Of a stretch of DNA of 64,000 nucleotides, positions 24,239 to 33,398 are shown piece after piece. Source of the DNA: Azorhizobium sp943371865 (GTDB lineage Bacteria > Pseudomonadota > Alphaproteobacteria > Rhizobiales > Xanthobacteraceae); NCBI RefSeq assembly GCF_943371865.1, contig NZ_CALRWL010000008.1, forward strand, positions 62,001 to 126,000, given 5' to 3'. Every line of letters starts with the position of its first letter. Position 1 is the stretch's first letter. Under the pieces are notes generated by a model. That model searched no databases. It had not been told where the DNA came from and saw nothing but the letters and a program-made list of their open reading frames with translations. Made by a program: the position numbers and the translations under genes.

Positions 24239-25213
24239 ATGGTCCTCGCAGAGCAAGCAGCGCCGGCAAAAGACGCTCAGTCCCGGAGCGGCTCATCGAC
24301 CGCACAACTCGCCGCTGCAGTAATCGGCCTTGGTGCCATGGGCCTTGGCATGGCCACGTCCCTGCTGGCCGCCGGCTTCCACGTGACGGGCTTCGATATA
24401 TCCGAAGCGGCCGGCGCGGCTTTGGTGGCCAAGGGGGGAGCGGTTGCGACCAGTGCCGCCGCGGCGGCCGCGGGCGCGGATGTGGTGGTGAGCGTCGTCG
24501 TGAATGGCGATCAGACCGAGGCGGTGCTGTTCGGGCCTGACGGGATTGTCGACGTGATGTCGCCCACTGCGGTCTTCCTGTCCTGCGCCACCATGTCCCC
24601 AGACCAGGCGCGCAAACTGGGCGGTCGGGTTGAGGCGACCGGGCGCCTTTATCTCGACGCACCGATTTCCGGCGGTGCCGCACGGGCAGCCACCGGAGAA
24701 CTGACCATCCTCGCCTCGGGAAGCGCTGCGGCGTTTTCGGCAGCCGCACCAGCGCTCAAAGCCATGGCAGCAAAAGTCTATGAGCTGGGAGACGGTGCGG
24801 GTACCGGTGCCGCGTTCAAGATGATCAACCAGTTGCTCGCCGGCGTCCACATCGCGGTGGCCTGCGAGGCCATGACATTTGCTGCGCGGCAAGGACTCGA
24901 CTTGGCGCAGGTGTATGAGGTGATCACGGCCTCGGCCGGGAATTCCTGGATGTTTGAAAACCGGATGCCGCATGTGCTCGCCGGGGACTATCGACCCGCC
25001 AGCGCCGTTGAAATCTTCGTCAAGGATCTGGGCATCGTACAGGATATGGCGCGCACCGCCCGCTATCCCGTGCCCCTGGCCGCGGCAGCACTGCAACTCT
25101 ATCTCGGCGCTGCGGGGGCCGGGATGGGGCGCGACGACGATTCCTCGCTCGCCCGCCTCTACTCCAGCATGTCCGGCGTCACGCTTCCCGATCCCGCCCG
25201 GGATGTTGGCTGA
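24239..25213 (+). CDS. ltnD: L-threonate dehydrogenase-like beta-hydroxyacid dehydrogenase
   Basis: This 324-residue NAD(P)-dependent beta-hydroxyacid dehydrogenase has the Rossmann motif VIGLGAMGLGMATSLLAAG, the substrate motif DAPISGGAARAATGELT and the catalytic-lysine segment FKMINQLLAG. LtnD oxidises L-threonate to 2-oxo-tetronate, which fits the following isomerase, kinase and aldolase genes. The ATG at 24239 was chosen; a GTG at 24227 is in frame but sits on top of the AAGGGG sequence. The stop overlaps the start of otnI. Confidence 0.83.
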   Translation: MVLAEQAAPAKDAQSRSGSSTAQLAAAVIGLGAMGLGMATSLLAAGFHVTGFDISEAAGAALVAKGGAVATSAAAAAAGADVVVSVVVNGDQTEAVLFGPDGIVDVMSPTAVFLSCATMSPDQARKLGGRVEATGRLYLDAPISGGAARAATGELTILASGSAAAFSAAAPALKAMAAKVYELGDGAGTGAAFKMINQLLAGVHIAVACEAMTFAARQGLDLAQVYEVITASAGNSWMFENRMPHVLAGDYRPASAVEIFVKDLGIVQDMARTARYPVPLAAAALQLYLGAAGAGMGRDDDSSLARLYSSMSGVTLPDPARDVG

Positions 25214-26007
25214 TGCCGCGATTTGCAGCCAACCTGAACAGCCTGTTCAATGAATGGGCATTTCTTGACCGCTTCGCGGCCGCTGCGGACGCAGGCTTTA
25301 CGGCGGTCGAATTTCAATTTCCCTACGCCTTCAGCGCCGATGCTGTGGCCGCGCGTCTCCAGCGTAACGGGCTGAAAGCGGTCACGTTTGCTCTGCCGCC
25401 GGGTGACTGGGCCGCAGGTGACCGCGGCCTTGCAGCGCTGCCGAACCGGTTCGACGATTTCAAGGTCAGCGTCGCGGATGGCCTCTCCTATGCCCGCACC
25501 ATTGGTGCGGCTAAGGTTCAGATGATGGCGGGGCTGGGGCGCCTGGATGATCCACAGGCGGTGCAGAGCTTTCGCCGCGCGCTCTCTCACGCTTGTGAGC
25601 ATCTGCAACCGCATGGAATCGAACTGCTGATCGAGCCCCTGGATCCGCGCGAGATTCCTGGCTATTTCCTCACGGACTCCTGCCACGAGGCAAGTCTGGC
25701 TGCCGATCCCGCATTTCCGAACCTCAGGCTCCAGTTCGACATTTACCAGCAGCAGCTGGCCCGGGGCGACGTGGCCATGGCCCTAACGCGCAAGATCCGT
25801 CATATCGGTCACGTTCAGGTGGCAGGTGTCCCCGACCGCAGTGAGCCGGACGATGGCGAATTGAATTTCCCATTCCTTTTCGCCAAGTTGGAGCGCCTTG
25901 GCTACAAGGGCTATGTGGGGTGTGACTATCGCCCGCGCGGCCGTTGCACGGTCGATGGTCTTGGTTGGTTCGCTCCCTATTCGACCCGAGCCCGAGTGTC
26001 CGCATGA
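25213..26007 (+). CDS. otnI: 2-oxo-tetronate isomerase (OtnI, hydroxypyruvate-isomerase family)
   Basis: This 264-residue TIM-barrel protein starts MPRFAANLNSLFNEWAFLDRFAAAADAGFTAVEFQFP, the usual opening of Hyi/OtnI proteins. Catalytic acidic segments include LIEPLD and the C-terminal GYVGCDYRPRG. It should interconvert 2-oxo-tetronate and 3-oxo-tetronate ahead of the kinase. It overlaps ltnD by one base and otnK by four, so the three are translationally coupled. Confidence 0.85.
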   Translation: MPRFAANLNSLFNEWAFLDRFAAAADAGFTAVEFQFPYAFSADAVAARLQRNGLKAVTFALPPGDWAAGDRGLAALPNRFDDFKVSVADGLSYARTIGAAKVQMMAGLGRLDDPQAVQSFRRALSHACEHLQPHGIELLIEPLDPREIPGYFLTDSCHEASLAADPAFPNLRLQFDIYQQQLARGDVAMALTRKIRHIGHVQVAGVPDRSEPDDGELNFPFLFAKLERLGYKGYVGCDYRPRGRCTVDGLGWFAPYSTRARVSA

Positions 26008-27281
26008 GCATCGTTCTTGGCTGTATCGCCGACGACTATACCGGCGCCTCGGATCTCGCAAATACGCTGACGAAGGCCGGCCTGCGCACCGTGCAGACCA
26101 TCGGTATCCCCCCGGCAGGTTTGGTGCTGAGCGACGTGGATGCGGTGGTGGTGGCGCTCAAGAGCCGCTCGATTCCGGCGGCGGACGCCGTCGCCCAGTC
26201 GCGCGCCGCCGGCGCATGGCTCACGGCGCAGGGCGCGGGGCATCTCCTGTTCAAGATCTGCTCCACCTTCGATTCAACCGATGCCGGCAATATTGGCCCA
26301 GTGATGGACGCACTGCGGGCGGATGCACACGCCGGGGTCGTTCTGGTTACGCCCGCGTTTCCAGAGACGGGGCGCACGGTGTATTTCGGCACGCTCTTCG
26401 TCGGCTCGGTTCTGCTCAATGAAAGTCCGTTGAAGGACCACCCGCTCAACCCCATGCACGACGCCAATCTGGTGCGGGTGCTCGGCCGTCAGTCCGAAAC
26501 AAAGATTGGCTTGGTGGATCTGAAGTCCGTGGCCGCTGGACCGGAGGCCATTCGCGGGCGCCTTCGGGATCTGGCCGCGCAAGGCGTAGGGGCTGCCGTC
26601 ATTGATGCGGTCTTCGATAGCGACCTTCAAGCGATTGGAACGGCGGCCTTGGATGGCTCGCTGTCGGTGGGCGCCTCGGGCCTGGGCCTGGGCCTCGCCC
26701 GCGCCCTACGGGCGGCGGGGCATGGTGCCGTTGCCGGTAGCGCACCCGCAGTCGGTCTTTCTGTGAGCGGGGGGATCGCGGCGATCGCCGGCAGTTGTTC
26801 GGCGGCGACCCTTGAGCAGATCGACCGGGCCGAAAGCTTCATGCCGGTGCTGCGGCTCTCTCCCGATGCGCTCATCACGGCGCCGGATGCCACCCTGGCG
26901 GATGCGTTGGACTGGGCCAAATCCTATCTGGCGAACGGGCCGGTGCTCATCGCCACCAGTGGAACGCCCGATGAAGTCTCCGGCGTTCAGGCGCGCTTTG
27001 GCCGGATTGCGTCGGGTGTGGCCATCGAACAGGCCAGCGCACGCCTCGCTGCCGACCTTGTGGCCGCTGGTGTGCGGCGCCTGATCATTGCCGGTGGCGA
27101 GACCTCCGGCGCCTGCGTGGACCGGCTGGGCATTCGGGCGTTTGCCGTGGGGCCGGAGATTGCGGCGGGCGTCCCCTTGCTGCGCACAGCTGGCCACGCG
27201 CCCGCTATGCTGCTGGCGCTGAAGTCCGGGAATTTCGGCGGTCCGGACTTCTTCGCCAAGGCGCTCGATGCCATGACCTAG
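26004..27281 (+). CDS. otnK: 3-oxo-tetronate kinase (four-carbon acid sugar kinase family)
   Basis: This 425-residue OtnK has the N-terminal DUF1537 domain (LGCIADDYTGASDLANTLTKAGLRT, then FKICSTFDSTDAGNIGP) and the C-terminal nucleotide-binding domain (IIAGGETSGACVDRLG). It phosphorylates 3-oxo-tetronate to the substrate of OtnC. The frame is open upstream to 25944, but the ATG at 26004 overlapping the otnI stop gives the family start. A short hairpin begins at its stop codon. Confidence 0.87.
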   Translation: MSIVLGCIADDYTGASDLANTLTKAGLRTVQTIGIPPAGLVLSDVDAVVVALKSRSIPAADAVAQSRAAGAWLTAQGAGHLLFKICSTFDSTDAGNIGPVMDALRADAHAGVVLVTPAFPETGRTVYFGTLFVGSVLLNESPLKDHPLNPMHDANLVRVLGRQSETKIGLVDLKSVAAGPEAIRGRLRDLAAQGVGAAVIDAVFDSDLQAIGTAALDGSLSVGASGLGLGLARALRAAGHGAVAGSAPAVGLSVSGGIAAIAGSCSAATLEQIDRAESFMPVLRLSPDALITAPDATLADALDWAKSYLANGPVLIATSGTPDEVSGVQARFGRIASGVAIEQASARLAADLVAAGVRRLIIAGGETSGACVDRLGIRAFAVGPEIAAGVPLLRTAGHAPAMLLALKSGNFGGPDFFAKALDAMT

Positions 27282-27300
27282 AGGGGCGTTCGACCCCCTC
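27281..27300 (+). terminator. Hairpin at the end of the ltnD-otnI-otnK operon
   Basis: GAGGGG (27281-27286) can pair with CCCCTC (27295-27300) around an eight-base loop directly at the otnK stop codon. There is no U-tract, so its strength as a terminator is doubtful. Confidence 0.35.
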
Positions 27301-27391
27301 CTAACTATGGAGTTTCCTGATCCGGGATCTGTGCGAAACTTGCGTGCTAGCATTGCTCGCAGTTGCGGAATCCCATTTCAGGAGACGCCCG

Positions 27392-27859
27392 TTGCCCGAC
27401 GCCATTGATTGTCGCATTCTGGACCTCCTTCAGGAGGACGCCCTCATGTCGGCCGCCGCTGTGGCGGACAAGGTGGGCCTTAGTCCCACCCCATGTTGGC
27501 GCCGGATTAAGAAGCTTGAGGATGACGGCATCATCTTGAAGCGGGTTGCGCTGCTGGACCGCCGAAAGGTCAATGTCCCCCTGACGGTCTTCGTGGCGGT
27601 GAAGGCGCCGCGCCATGCGATGGAATGGCTCGAAGCCTTTCGCCGCGTCATCACCGATATTCCCGAGATCGTCGAGGCGTGGCGTCTCACCGGCGAGACC
27701 GACTATCTTTTGCGCTTGGTGGTACCTGATATCGAGACCTATGACGCGGTGTATCAGCGCCTGATCTCGCGGCTGGAATTTTCCAATCTGTCATCTTCCC
27801 TGGCCATGGAGGAGATGAAATTCACCACCGCTGTCCCCACGAGCTACATGCTGAAGTGA
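27392..27859 (+). CDS. Lrp/AsnC-family transcriptional regulator
   Basis: This 155-residue protein has the AsnC-type helix-turn-helix IDCRILDLLQEDALMSAAAVADKVGLSPTPCWRRIKKLEDDGII in reduced form, followed by the RAM effector domain (VTVFVAVK-like strand, TGETDYLLRLVVPDIETY). The TTG at 27392 has CAGGAG 8 bases upstream and gives the standard N-terminus LPDAIDCRILD; the longer frame to 27344 does not look like family sequence. It lies 110 bases after otnK. Its target is unknown. Confidence 0.83.
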   Translation: MPDAIDCRILDLLQEDALMSAAAVADKVGLSPTPCWRRIKKLEDDGIILKRVALLDRRKVNVPLTVFVAVKAPRHAMEWLEAFRRVITDIPEIVEAWRLTGETDYLLRLVVPDIETYDAVYQRLISRLEFSNLSSSLAMEEMKFTTAVPTSYMLK

Positions 27860-28325
27860 GCGGGCATAGGCGGCGGCCAGGTCGAAGGCGCTGGCCGCCG
27901 CTGGCGATCGATGATCTGGCCCATCACCCGGCCGCTCTTGGGCGAGGCCAGGAAGGTGAGACCCGCGCGAGATCCCCCCGTTTCCAGACCCGCTTTGGCC
28001 GGGGCTGAGGACGACAGGAATGGGTAGGCCGCGCGCGCCCCCATGGGCGATATGTTGATGATCCCGCCCCCGTCCGCCGGCACCGGGCCAACGCTTTGGT
28101 GAGACAGAACGGCGCCTGCAGGTTGATCTGGAGCACGCGGTGGAACTCGGCTTCGTCCACATCCTCGAGGGGCGCCGGCCGGCTGACGCAGGCGTTGCTG
28201 CCCAAGTTCAGGAAGGGCTCGACGTCGCGCCCCCCAGTGACGTTGCCCCACGGCCTGCGAGGGTAAGGGCAGTGGCACGGCCGATGCCCCGGCTGGCGCC
28301 GGTGACGAGCGCGATCGCGCCGCGG
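27860..28325 (-). pseudogene. Short-chain dehydrogenase/reductase remnant
   Basis: On the minus strand the sequence begins with a clear SDR Rossmann start, IALVTGASRGIGRATALTLA. It jumps frame to NACVSRPAPLEDVDEAEFHRVLQINLQ and then to GGGIINISPMGARAAYPFLSS and SGRVMGQIIDRQ. All are recognisable SDR blocks (the last is near the C-terminus), but they lie in different frames with the parts between them missing. The gene is therefore frameshifted and internally deleted. It directly follows the acyl-CoA ligase-like gene, so it was probably part of the same operon. Confidence 0.75.
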
Positions 28326-28338
28326 AGGTCTCAGGGCG

Positions 28339-29898
28339 TCACTGGGCCCATCCTCCGGCGGCTTCCAACTCCCGCGCCCGCGCGATCAGCGCCTTGCGGT
28401 CGATCTTGTTGGTTCCGGCCCAGGGGAGGTCCTCAACGAACACCACGCGGCGCGGATGCTGGTAGGCCGGACCATTGGCGAGCGAGAAGGTCTTGATCTC
28501 GTCATATGTGAGCGTCGTGCCCGGGCGCGGGACGATGAATGCCACGGGCATTTGTCCCCTTTCCTCATCGGCGAGAGGCACCACGGCCGCTTGCTGAACC
28601 GACGCTTGGCGCTCCAGCATCTTCTCCACGTCCACCGGATAGATGTTCTCCCCGGAGCAAACGAACATATCGTCCGCGCGTCCGACGAAATAATAGAAGC
28701 CGTCCGCGTCGCGGCGGAGCACGTCTCCGGTGTAGTACCAGCCGTCGCGCAAAGCCTTTGCGCTCTGCTCCGGCAGTCCGTGATAGCCGAACATCAGGGA
28801 CGGGTTGCGCATCATCAGCACCCCCTCATCCGGGGAGGATCCCTCCACCAGCCGGACCTCGCTGCCCACCACGGGATAACCCAGCGACACCGGTGGCGTG
28901 GGCAGGCCGTCGGGGTGTGGGCCGAATATGGCAGGACCAGCCTCGGTGGTGCCGAAGCCCAAAGCGATGGTGGCCTTGGGGAAGAGGTCGCGGACCCGGT
29001 CGAACAGCGCCAGGGTCGAGGGGGCGGATCCCATTGTGATGCGGCGAAGCGAGGTGGTGTCCAGGGTCCGCACATAGTCCGCGTCCTTGACGATGCGCGC
29101 GAACATGGTGGGCACGGAGGCCAGTGCGGTGACCTGATAGTCCGAAATCGCCTTCACATAGGGGCGTGTGTCGAAGCCGGGCATCATCACGATCGACGCA
29201 TTGATGGCGAAGGCGGTCTTGGCGGAAAACAATCCGTTCATGTGAAAGAGCGGCTGGGCGATGATGTAGCGTTCCTGCGCCTGCATCTTGCCGTTGGCGG
29301 TGCGCATGAACAGCGCCCAGAGTTGGCCGGAATGGGAGAGTGGCACCCCTTTGGGCTTTCCGGTGGAGCCTGAGGTGTAGAGCATCTGTCCGATTTCGCG
29401 CGGGCCCATGGCCACGGTCTCGAAGCTGCCGGGCTGAATGATGGCACCGAAACCGCTCTCACCCGCGTCGTCGAAGTCGAGGAAAGGCACGTTGTCGCCC
29501 AAAAAGCTGCGCCCCCCCGTGTCCACGAAGGCGAAATGCACGTCGGCATCGTGCAGCACATAGTCGACGGTCTCTGCCGGCAGCTTGACGTTCACGGGAA
29601 CCGCCACAAAGCCCGCCCGCATGATCCCGAAGAAGGCGATGAGATACTCCGCGCGATTCAGCGAGAGGATCGCCACGCGGTCGCCCCGGGACAGGCCCCG
29701 CTGCGTGAGGAAGCGCGCCACGCCATTGGCCAGCCGGTCCACGTCGCTGTGGCTATAGGTGCGCGGCTCGGGCGTGGATAGGTCAATGAGGGCGGTGCGG
29801 GAAAGATCGCCGCCATGGTCGATCAAGTCACCAAGATTGACCCAGCGGTTCGCCGGGGCCGGGGGAGGGGCAAGCGGTGACACGTCAGGCGCTGACAT
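28339..29898 (-). CDS. AMP-dependent acyl-CoA synthetase/ligase
   Basis: This 519-residue adenylate-forming enzyme has the AMP-binding motif YTSGSTGKPKGVPLSHSG, GFGTTEAGPAIFG, the hinge region YTGDVLRRDADGFYYFVGRADD and the C-terminal catalytic lysine in TNKIDRKAL. Such enzymes activate a carboxylic acid to acyl-AMP and then acyl-CoA. The frame is open to 30057, but the ATG at 29898 begins family-like sequence; the part upstream overlaps the remnant of another gene. The substrate is unknown. It is intact in sequence though flanked by three broken genes, so it may be on the way to being lost. Confidence 0.82.
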   Translation of the reverse strand: MSAPDVSPLAPPPAPANRWVNLGDLIDHGGDLSRTALIDLSTPEPRTYSHSDVDRLANGVARFLTQRGLSRGDRVAILSLNRAEYLIAFFGIMRAGFVAVPVNVKLPAETVDYVLHDADVHFAFVDTGGRSFLGDNVPFLDFDDAGESGFGAIIQPGSFETVAMGPREIGQMLYTSGSTGKPKGVPLSHSGQLWALFMRTANGKMQAQERYIIAQPLFHMNGLFSAKTAFAINASIVMMPGFDTRPYVKAISDYQVTALASVPTMFARIVKDADYVRTLDTTSLRRITMGSAPSTLALFDRVRDLFPKATIALGFGTTEAGPAIFGPHPDGLPTPPVSLGYPVVGSEVRLVEGSSPDEGVLMMRNPSLMFGYHGLPEQSAKALRDGWYYTGDVLRRDADGFYYFVGRADDMFVCSGENIYPVDVEKMLERQASVQQAAVVPLADEERGQMPVAFIVPRPGTTLTYDEIKTFSLANGPAYQHPRRVVFVEDLPWAGTNKIDRKALIARARELEAAGGWAQ

Positions 29899-30130
29899 AG
29901 GCTGTTCCCGTCGCGAGACGCAGCAAGCGCTCGAGTATGTCCGTGGATGTGAAGGAGGGGCTCGAACTGCCGCCGGGCGGGACGAAAATGACCTGCGGCG
30001 CGAAGCCGTCCCGGGCGGCAACGAGGGTGCCGCCTCGCCTTGGGATGGCCTGCGCAAATGCCGGCAGGGGCATTTCCGACGCCGGCGCGCAGCCCGCGGT
30101 CGTGGTGAGGAAAGGGCGCCTGGAAATCAT
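29885..30130 (-). pseudogene. 5' fragment of a peptide/nickel-type ABC binding-protein gene
   Basis: An 81-residue frame starts with a twin-arginine-like signal (MISRRPFLTTTAG, then PAFAQA) and continues RRGGTLVAARDGFAPQV, the typical mature start of family-5 extracellular binding proteins (usually about 500 residues). It stops at 29885, a few bases inside the ligase gene, so over 80 percent is missing. It looks like a deletion junction. Confidence 0.6.
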
Positions 30131-30181
30131 GTCAGCTCTACCTTCTGCTGGTCATTGGCCTCATCTGGTAGATCCTTCGCG

Positions 30182-30373
30182 TTATCCCTGATGACTGATT
30201 TTATTATTCAATTGGGTCGCGTAAGCTGTTCGACCTATGGCGAGAAGTACGCCGGCCTCGTTAAATACATCCACGTCGGCAATCTCGCCCGTCTTGCCCA
30301 CACACCGGACCTTCGCCACCGGAATGAGGTCGGTGTCGATGGCTGGACGCAAGTGGGCTCGGCGGAAATTCAT
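30182..30373 (-). pseudogene. C-terminal fragment of a PaaI-type thioesterase
   Basis: A 63-residue frame with MNFRRAHLRPAIDTDLIPVA, then VRCVGKTGEIADVDVF and GVLLAIGRTAYATQ matches the C-terminal half of hotdog-fold PaaI-like thioesterases. The N-terminal half is absent and the intact VOC gene ends only 21 bases away, so the 5' part was deleted. It adds to the decayed block starting at 27860. Confidence 0.55.
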
Positions 30374-30394
30374 GATCGGCGGTCTTGATCGTGG

Positions 30395-31252
30395 TCAGGC
30401 GGCCACGAATGCGGTGATGACCCCCGCCGCAAGGGCCGGCGCAACGACGATCCCATCCGCATAGTCCGCAAAAGCCACCCCGCCGGCCGTCAGAGCGGCC
30501 TTCGTGACGTCAAGCGACGGCGCTTTGAACACCAGGGCGACCATGTGATCGGTGCCATCCGGCCCCAGTTCCGGCACGATGCCGAACCGTGCCGCGATCG
30601 TTTCCGGGGTTAGAACCGAGACCTTCGGTACGCCTGCGGAAAAGGAGACGCCGCCCTCAACCGCCTTGAGCAGGCCGGGTCCGAACATGCGCTCGTAAAT
30701 GGCGGCGGTTCGCGCCGGCTCCGTGCCGGCGATGACGAATTCGGAGATGCCGACCACGCCATTGGGATGCGACTGCCAATCCGGGCGCCAGACCACGTCG
30801 GGGGTGTAGTGATAGCAAAAGAAGGTGCGGCCATTCTGCACTTCGCTCGGCGAGATGCGCGTGACGCGGAAATGCGCGTCCTTGGTGCCTTCCGGCAGTT
30901 CTACCGGCCGGGTGAATTCCGCTGGTGCCTCGACCGGGACACCCCTCGCCAGGAGATCTGCGTATCGCGCATCGGGGGACGTGCCCTTGAACACAAGGCC
31001 CGTGAGGCCTGGCGGGTGACGCCACAGGTCCGCCCGGTTGCCCTCATTTCCGGGTTGGAAGCCAAGAAGCTCAAGATAGTCGGTGCCGAAGATGGCCAGA
31101 TTGTTGGCCGAACCAAGGGAGTGGTAGCCCCGCGGCGTCAGCTGGAAGCCAAGCTTTTCATACGCCTGTAGCGCGGGATCGAGGCGATCCATCACATTGA
31201 CCACAACATGATCCAGGATCGGGCCGGCCAAAGGGGGCTCAACGTCGGTCAA
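30395..31252 (-). CDS. VOC-family (glyoxalase-like) protein
   Basis: This 285-residue protein has two vicinal-oxygen-chelate modules. The start LDHVVVNVMDRLDPALQAYEKLGFQLTPRGYHSLGSANNLAIF and the later GISEFVIAGTEPARTAAIYERMFGP are typical of the Glyoxalase_3-like group, which lacks a defined activity in most members. The start is a TTG at 31252 with GGAG upstream; there is no better ATG. It is next to decayed catabolic genes. A 522-base gene-free stretch lies upstream. Confidence 0.75.
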   Translation of the reverse strand: MTDVEPPLAGPILDHVVVNVMDRLDPALQAYEKLGFQLTPRGYHSLGSANNLAIFGTDYLELLGFQPGNEGNRADLWRHPPGLTGLVFKGTSPDARYADLLARGVPVEAPAEFTRPVELPEGTKDAHFRVTRISPSEVQNGRTFFCYHYTPDVVWRPDWQSHPNGVVGISEFVIAGTEPARTAAIYERMFGPGLLKAVEGGVSFSAGVPKVSVLTPETIAARFGIVPELGPDGTDHMVALVFKAPSLDVTKAALTAGGVAFADYADGIVVAPALAAGVITAFVAA

Positions 31253-31774
31253 GGTGCCTGCTCCGTCTGGAAGGGCCGTGGCCCATGGGAGAAATATTAT
31301 GCGGGCAATATCATATTAAATCGATAGCTAAGCTTTTTTGGCCTTCGCCCCATTCCGGGAGAATGGTCCGCCTTGGCTCGAGGGGCGCGACATCCAGATC
31401 CCGCGGGGCTGAGGATATTATTAGAGGGCGGCTGGCGCGAAAAAACATTGCAAACTTCAGTGTCCAACCCCCGCCAGAAGGAATGTGATGACAAGTTTCC
31501 GGTACAGATCGGGATGCTCATTGCGTGGACAATTCAAACAAAAGCATGAAATTGCATCGCAACGTCGGTTCGGATTGTTCTCGCGCCATTGCCATTCTAT
31601 CGTTCCCCCGTCTTCAATGCCGCGCGCCGGCGGCATGAGCTGGCCGGGAGTTTCCGAGCGTTGGCCTTGAAGGCAGTTGCGGTCAAGAGACGTTCCGGCC
31701 GGTCTGCCAACTCACCGCTTCCGTTGCTGACCCACGCGTTCTAGACAGGCGCGTCATCGTTGAGAGGCCCTGCC
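31253..31774. other. Gene-free stretch between the VOC gene and the GGT-like gene
   Basis: No open frame here has family-like sequence. The part around 31290-31340 is strikingly AT-rich for this genome (for example TATCATATTAAATCGATAG) and probably holds the VOC promoter. The end next to 31775 carries GAGAGG, the ribosome-binding site of the GGT-like gene. Nothing else was seen. Confidence 0.5.
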
Positions 31775-33379
31775 GTGGATCTGTCGTCGCTCGATTACCG
31801 CAAGTCCTACGAGGTCTTCCGCCATCCGGTGCTGGGCCGCAACATCGTCACCACCTCGCAGCCGCTGGCCGCCCAGGCGGGGCTTTCCATGCTGGCGCGG
31901 GGCGGCAATGCGGTGGATGCGGCCATTGCCACGGCCATGGCGCTGGTGGTGGTGGAGCCCTCCGGCAACGGACTTGGCAGCGATGCCTTCGCCATTCTTT
32001 GGGATGGGGAGAAACTGCATGGCCTGAATGCCTCGGGCCGCTCTCCCGCCGCATGGACGCCCGAGCGCTTTGCCGGTCGCGCGGTGATGCCGGAGCGTGG
32101 CTGGGAGGCGGTGACCGTCCCCGGCGCCGTATCGGGCTGGATCGCCCTATGGCGCAAGTTCGGCAAGCTGCCGCTGTCGGTCATCGCCGAACCTGCCGTG
32201 CGTTATGCCCGCGACGGCTATCCGGTGTCGCCGGCGGTGGCGCGCCTGTGGGCCAATGCGGAGAAATTGCTCGCCGGCCAGCCGGGTTTTGCCGAGACCT
32301 TCCTGCCGCAGGGCCGCGCGCTGGTGGCGGGCGAGATCTTCCGCTGCGAGGCCATGGCCCGCAGCCTGGAACTCATCGCCGAGACCGAGGGCGAGGCCTT
32401 CTATCGCGGCGATCTGGCCGAGGCCATGGTGGCGCATTCCGCCGCCCATGGCGGGGCCATGACCCTGGACGACCTCGGTGCCCATCAGGCGGATTTCGTC
32501 GACACCCTGTCGCAGCCGTACGGCGATGGCGTGGTGCACGAACTGCCGCCGAACGGGCAGGGCATCGCCACCCTGATCACTCTCGGCATTCTGGAAGCGC
32601 TGGGGGCGGACACGTCGGACCCGGATTCGGTGGACACCATCCATCTGGCCATCGAAGCCACCAAGCTGGCCCTGGCCGACCTGTTCCAGTATGTGGCCGA
32701 CCCTGCTGCCATGCACATCGACCCGGCCTCGCTGCTGGACCCGGCCTATCTGGCCGAGCGGGCCAAGCTGATCGATCGGGCGACGGCGGGCCTGCCGGTC
32801 TACGGCGCCCCCATGCCTGCGGGAACGGTCTATCTGGCCGCCGCCGATGCCTCGGGGATGATGGTGTCGTTCATCCAGTCCAATTACATGGGCTTCGGCT
32901 CGGGCGTGGTGGTGCCGGGCACCGGCATCAGCCTGCAGAACCGCGGCGCCGGATTCGTGTTGAAGCAGGGCCACGCCAATCTGGTGGCGCCGCGCAAGCG
33001 ACCGTTCCAGACCATCATCCCGGCCTTTGCCATGGACAAGGCCGGGCAGCCGCTGCTGTCGTTCGGCGTGATGGGCGGCCCGATGCAGGCGCAGGGACAT
33101 ACGCAGATGGCGCTGCGCATGTTGCGGGCCAAGCAGAATCCCCAGGCTGCCGCCGATGCGCCGCGCTGGCGGGTGGTGGCGGGGCGCAAGGTGGCGATCG
33201 AGGCCAGCGTCGGTCCTGCGGTGCTGGAAGGACTGGCGGCGCGCGGCCATCAGATCGTCGTGGACCCGCCGGAAGCGGTGTTTGCCTTCGGCGCCGCGCA
33301 GCTGATCGTGCGGGGCGACAACGGCTGTTATGCGGCCGGATCGGACAGCCGCAAGGACGGGCAGGCGGCGGCATTCTGA
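31775..33379 (+). CDS. Gamma-glutamyltransferase family protein
   Basis: This 534-residue Ntn-hydrolase-family protein normally cleaves itself at a threonine to form two subunits and hydrolyses or transfers gamma-glutamyl groups. N-terminal blocks LAAQAGLSMLARGGNAVDAAIATAMAL and the nucleophile segment AGTVYLAAADASGMMVSFIQSN (T351) are visible, followed by GSGVVVPGTGISLQNRG. There is no signal peptide, so it is probably cytoplasmic. I chose the GTG at 31775 because of GAGAGG seven bases upstream. The convergent ABC operon ends 19 bases away. Substrate may differ from glutathione, as in many soil-bacterial homologues. Confidence 0.85.
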   Translation: MDLSSLDYRKSYEVFRHPVLGRNIVTTSQPLAAQAGLSMLARGGNAVDAAIATAMALVVVEPSGNGLGSDAFAILWDGEKLHGLNASGRSPAAWTPERFAGRAVMPERGWEAVTVPGAVSGWIALWRKFGKLPLSVIAEPAVRYARDGYPVSPAVARLWANAEKLLAGQPGFAETFLPQGRALVAGEIFRCEAMARSLELIAETEGEAFYRGDLAEAMVAHSAAHGGAMTLDDLGAHQADFVDTLSQPYGDGVVHELPPNGQGIATLITLGILEALGADTSDPDSVDTIHLAIEATKLALADLFQYVADPAAMHIDPASLLDPAYLAERAKLIDRATAGLPVYGAPMPAGTVYLAAADASGMMVSFIQSNYMGFGSGVVVPGTGISLQNRGAGFVLKQGHANLVAPRKRPFQTIIPAFAMDKAGQPLLSFGVMGGPMQAQGHTQMALRMLRAKQNPQAAADAPRWRVVAGRKVAIEASVGPAVLEGLAARGHQIVVDPPEAVFAFGAAQLIVRGDNGCYAAGSDSRKDGQAAAF

Positions 33380-33398
33380 CCGCTAAAGCCTTGAGAAC

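Noticed and set aside
32147..33250. 367-codon minus-strand frame opposite the GGT-like gene
   Set aside because: Composition is His/Arg/Gln-rich as in antisense shadows, and the opposite strand encodes a complete GGT-family protein.
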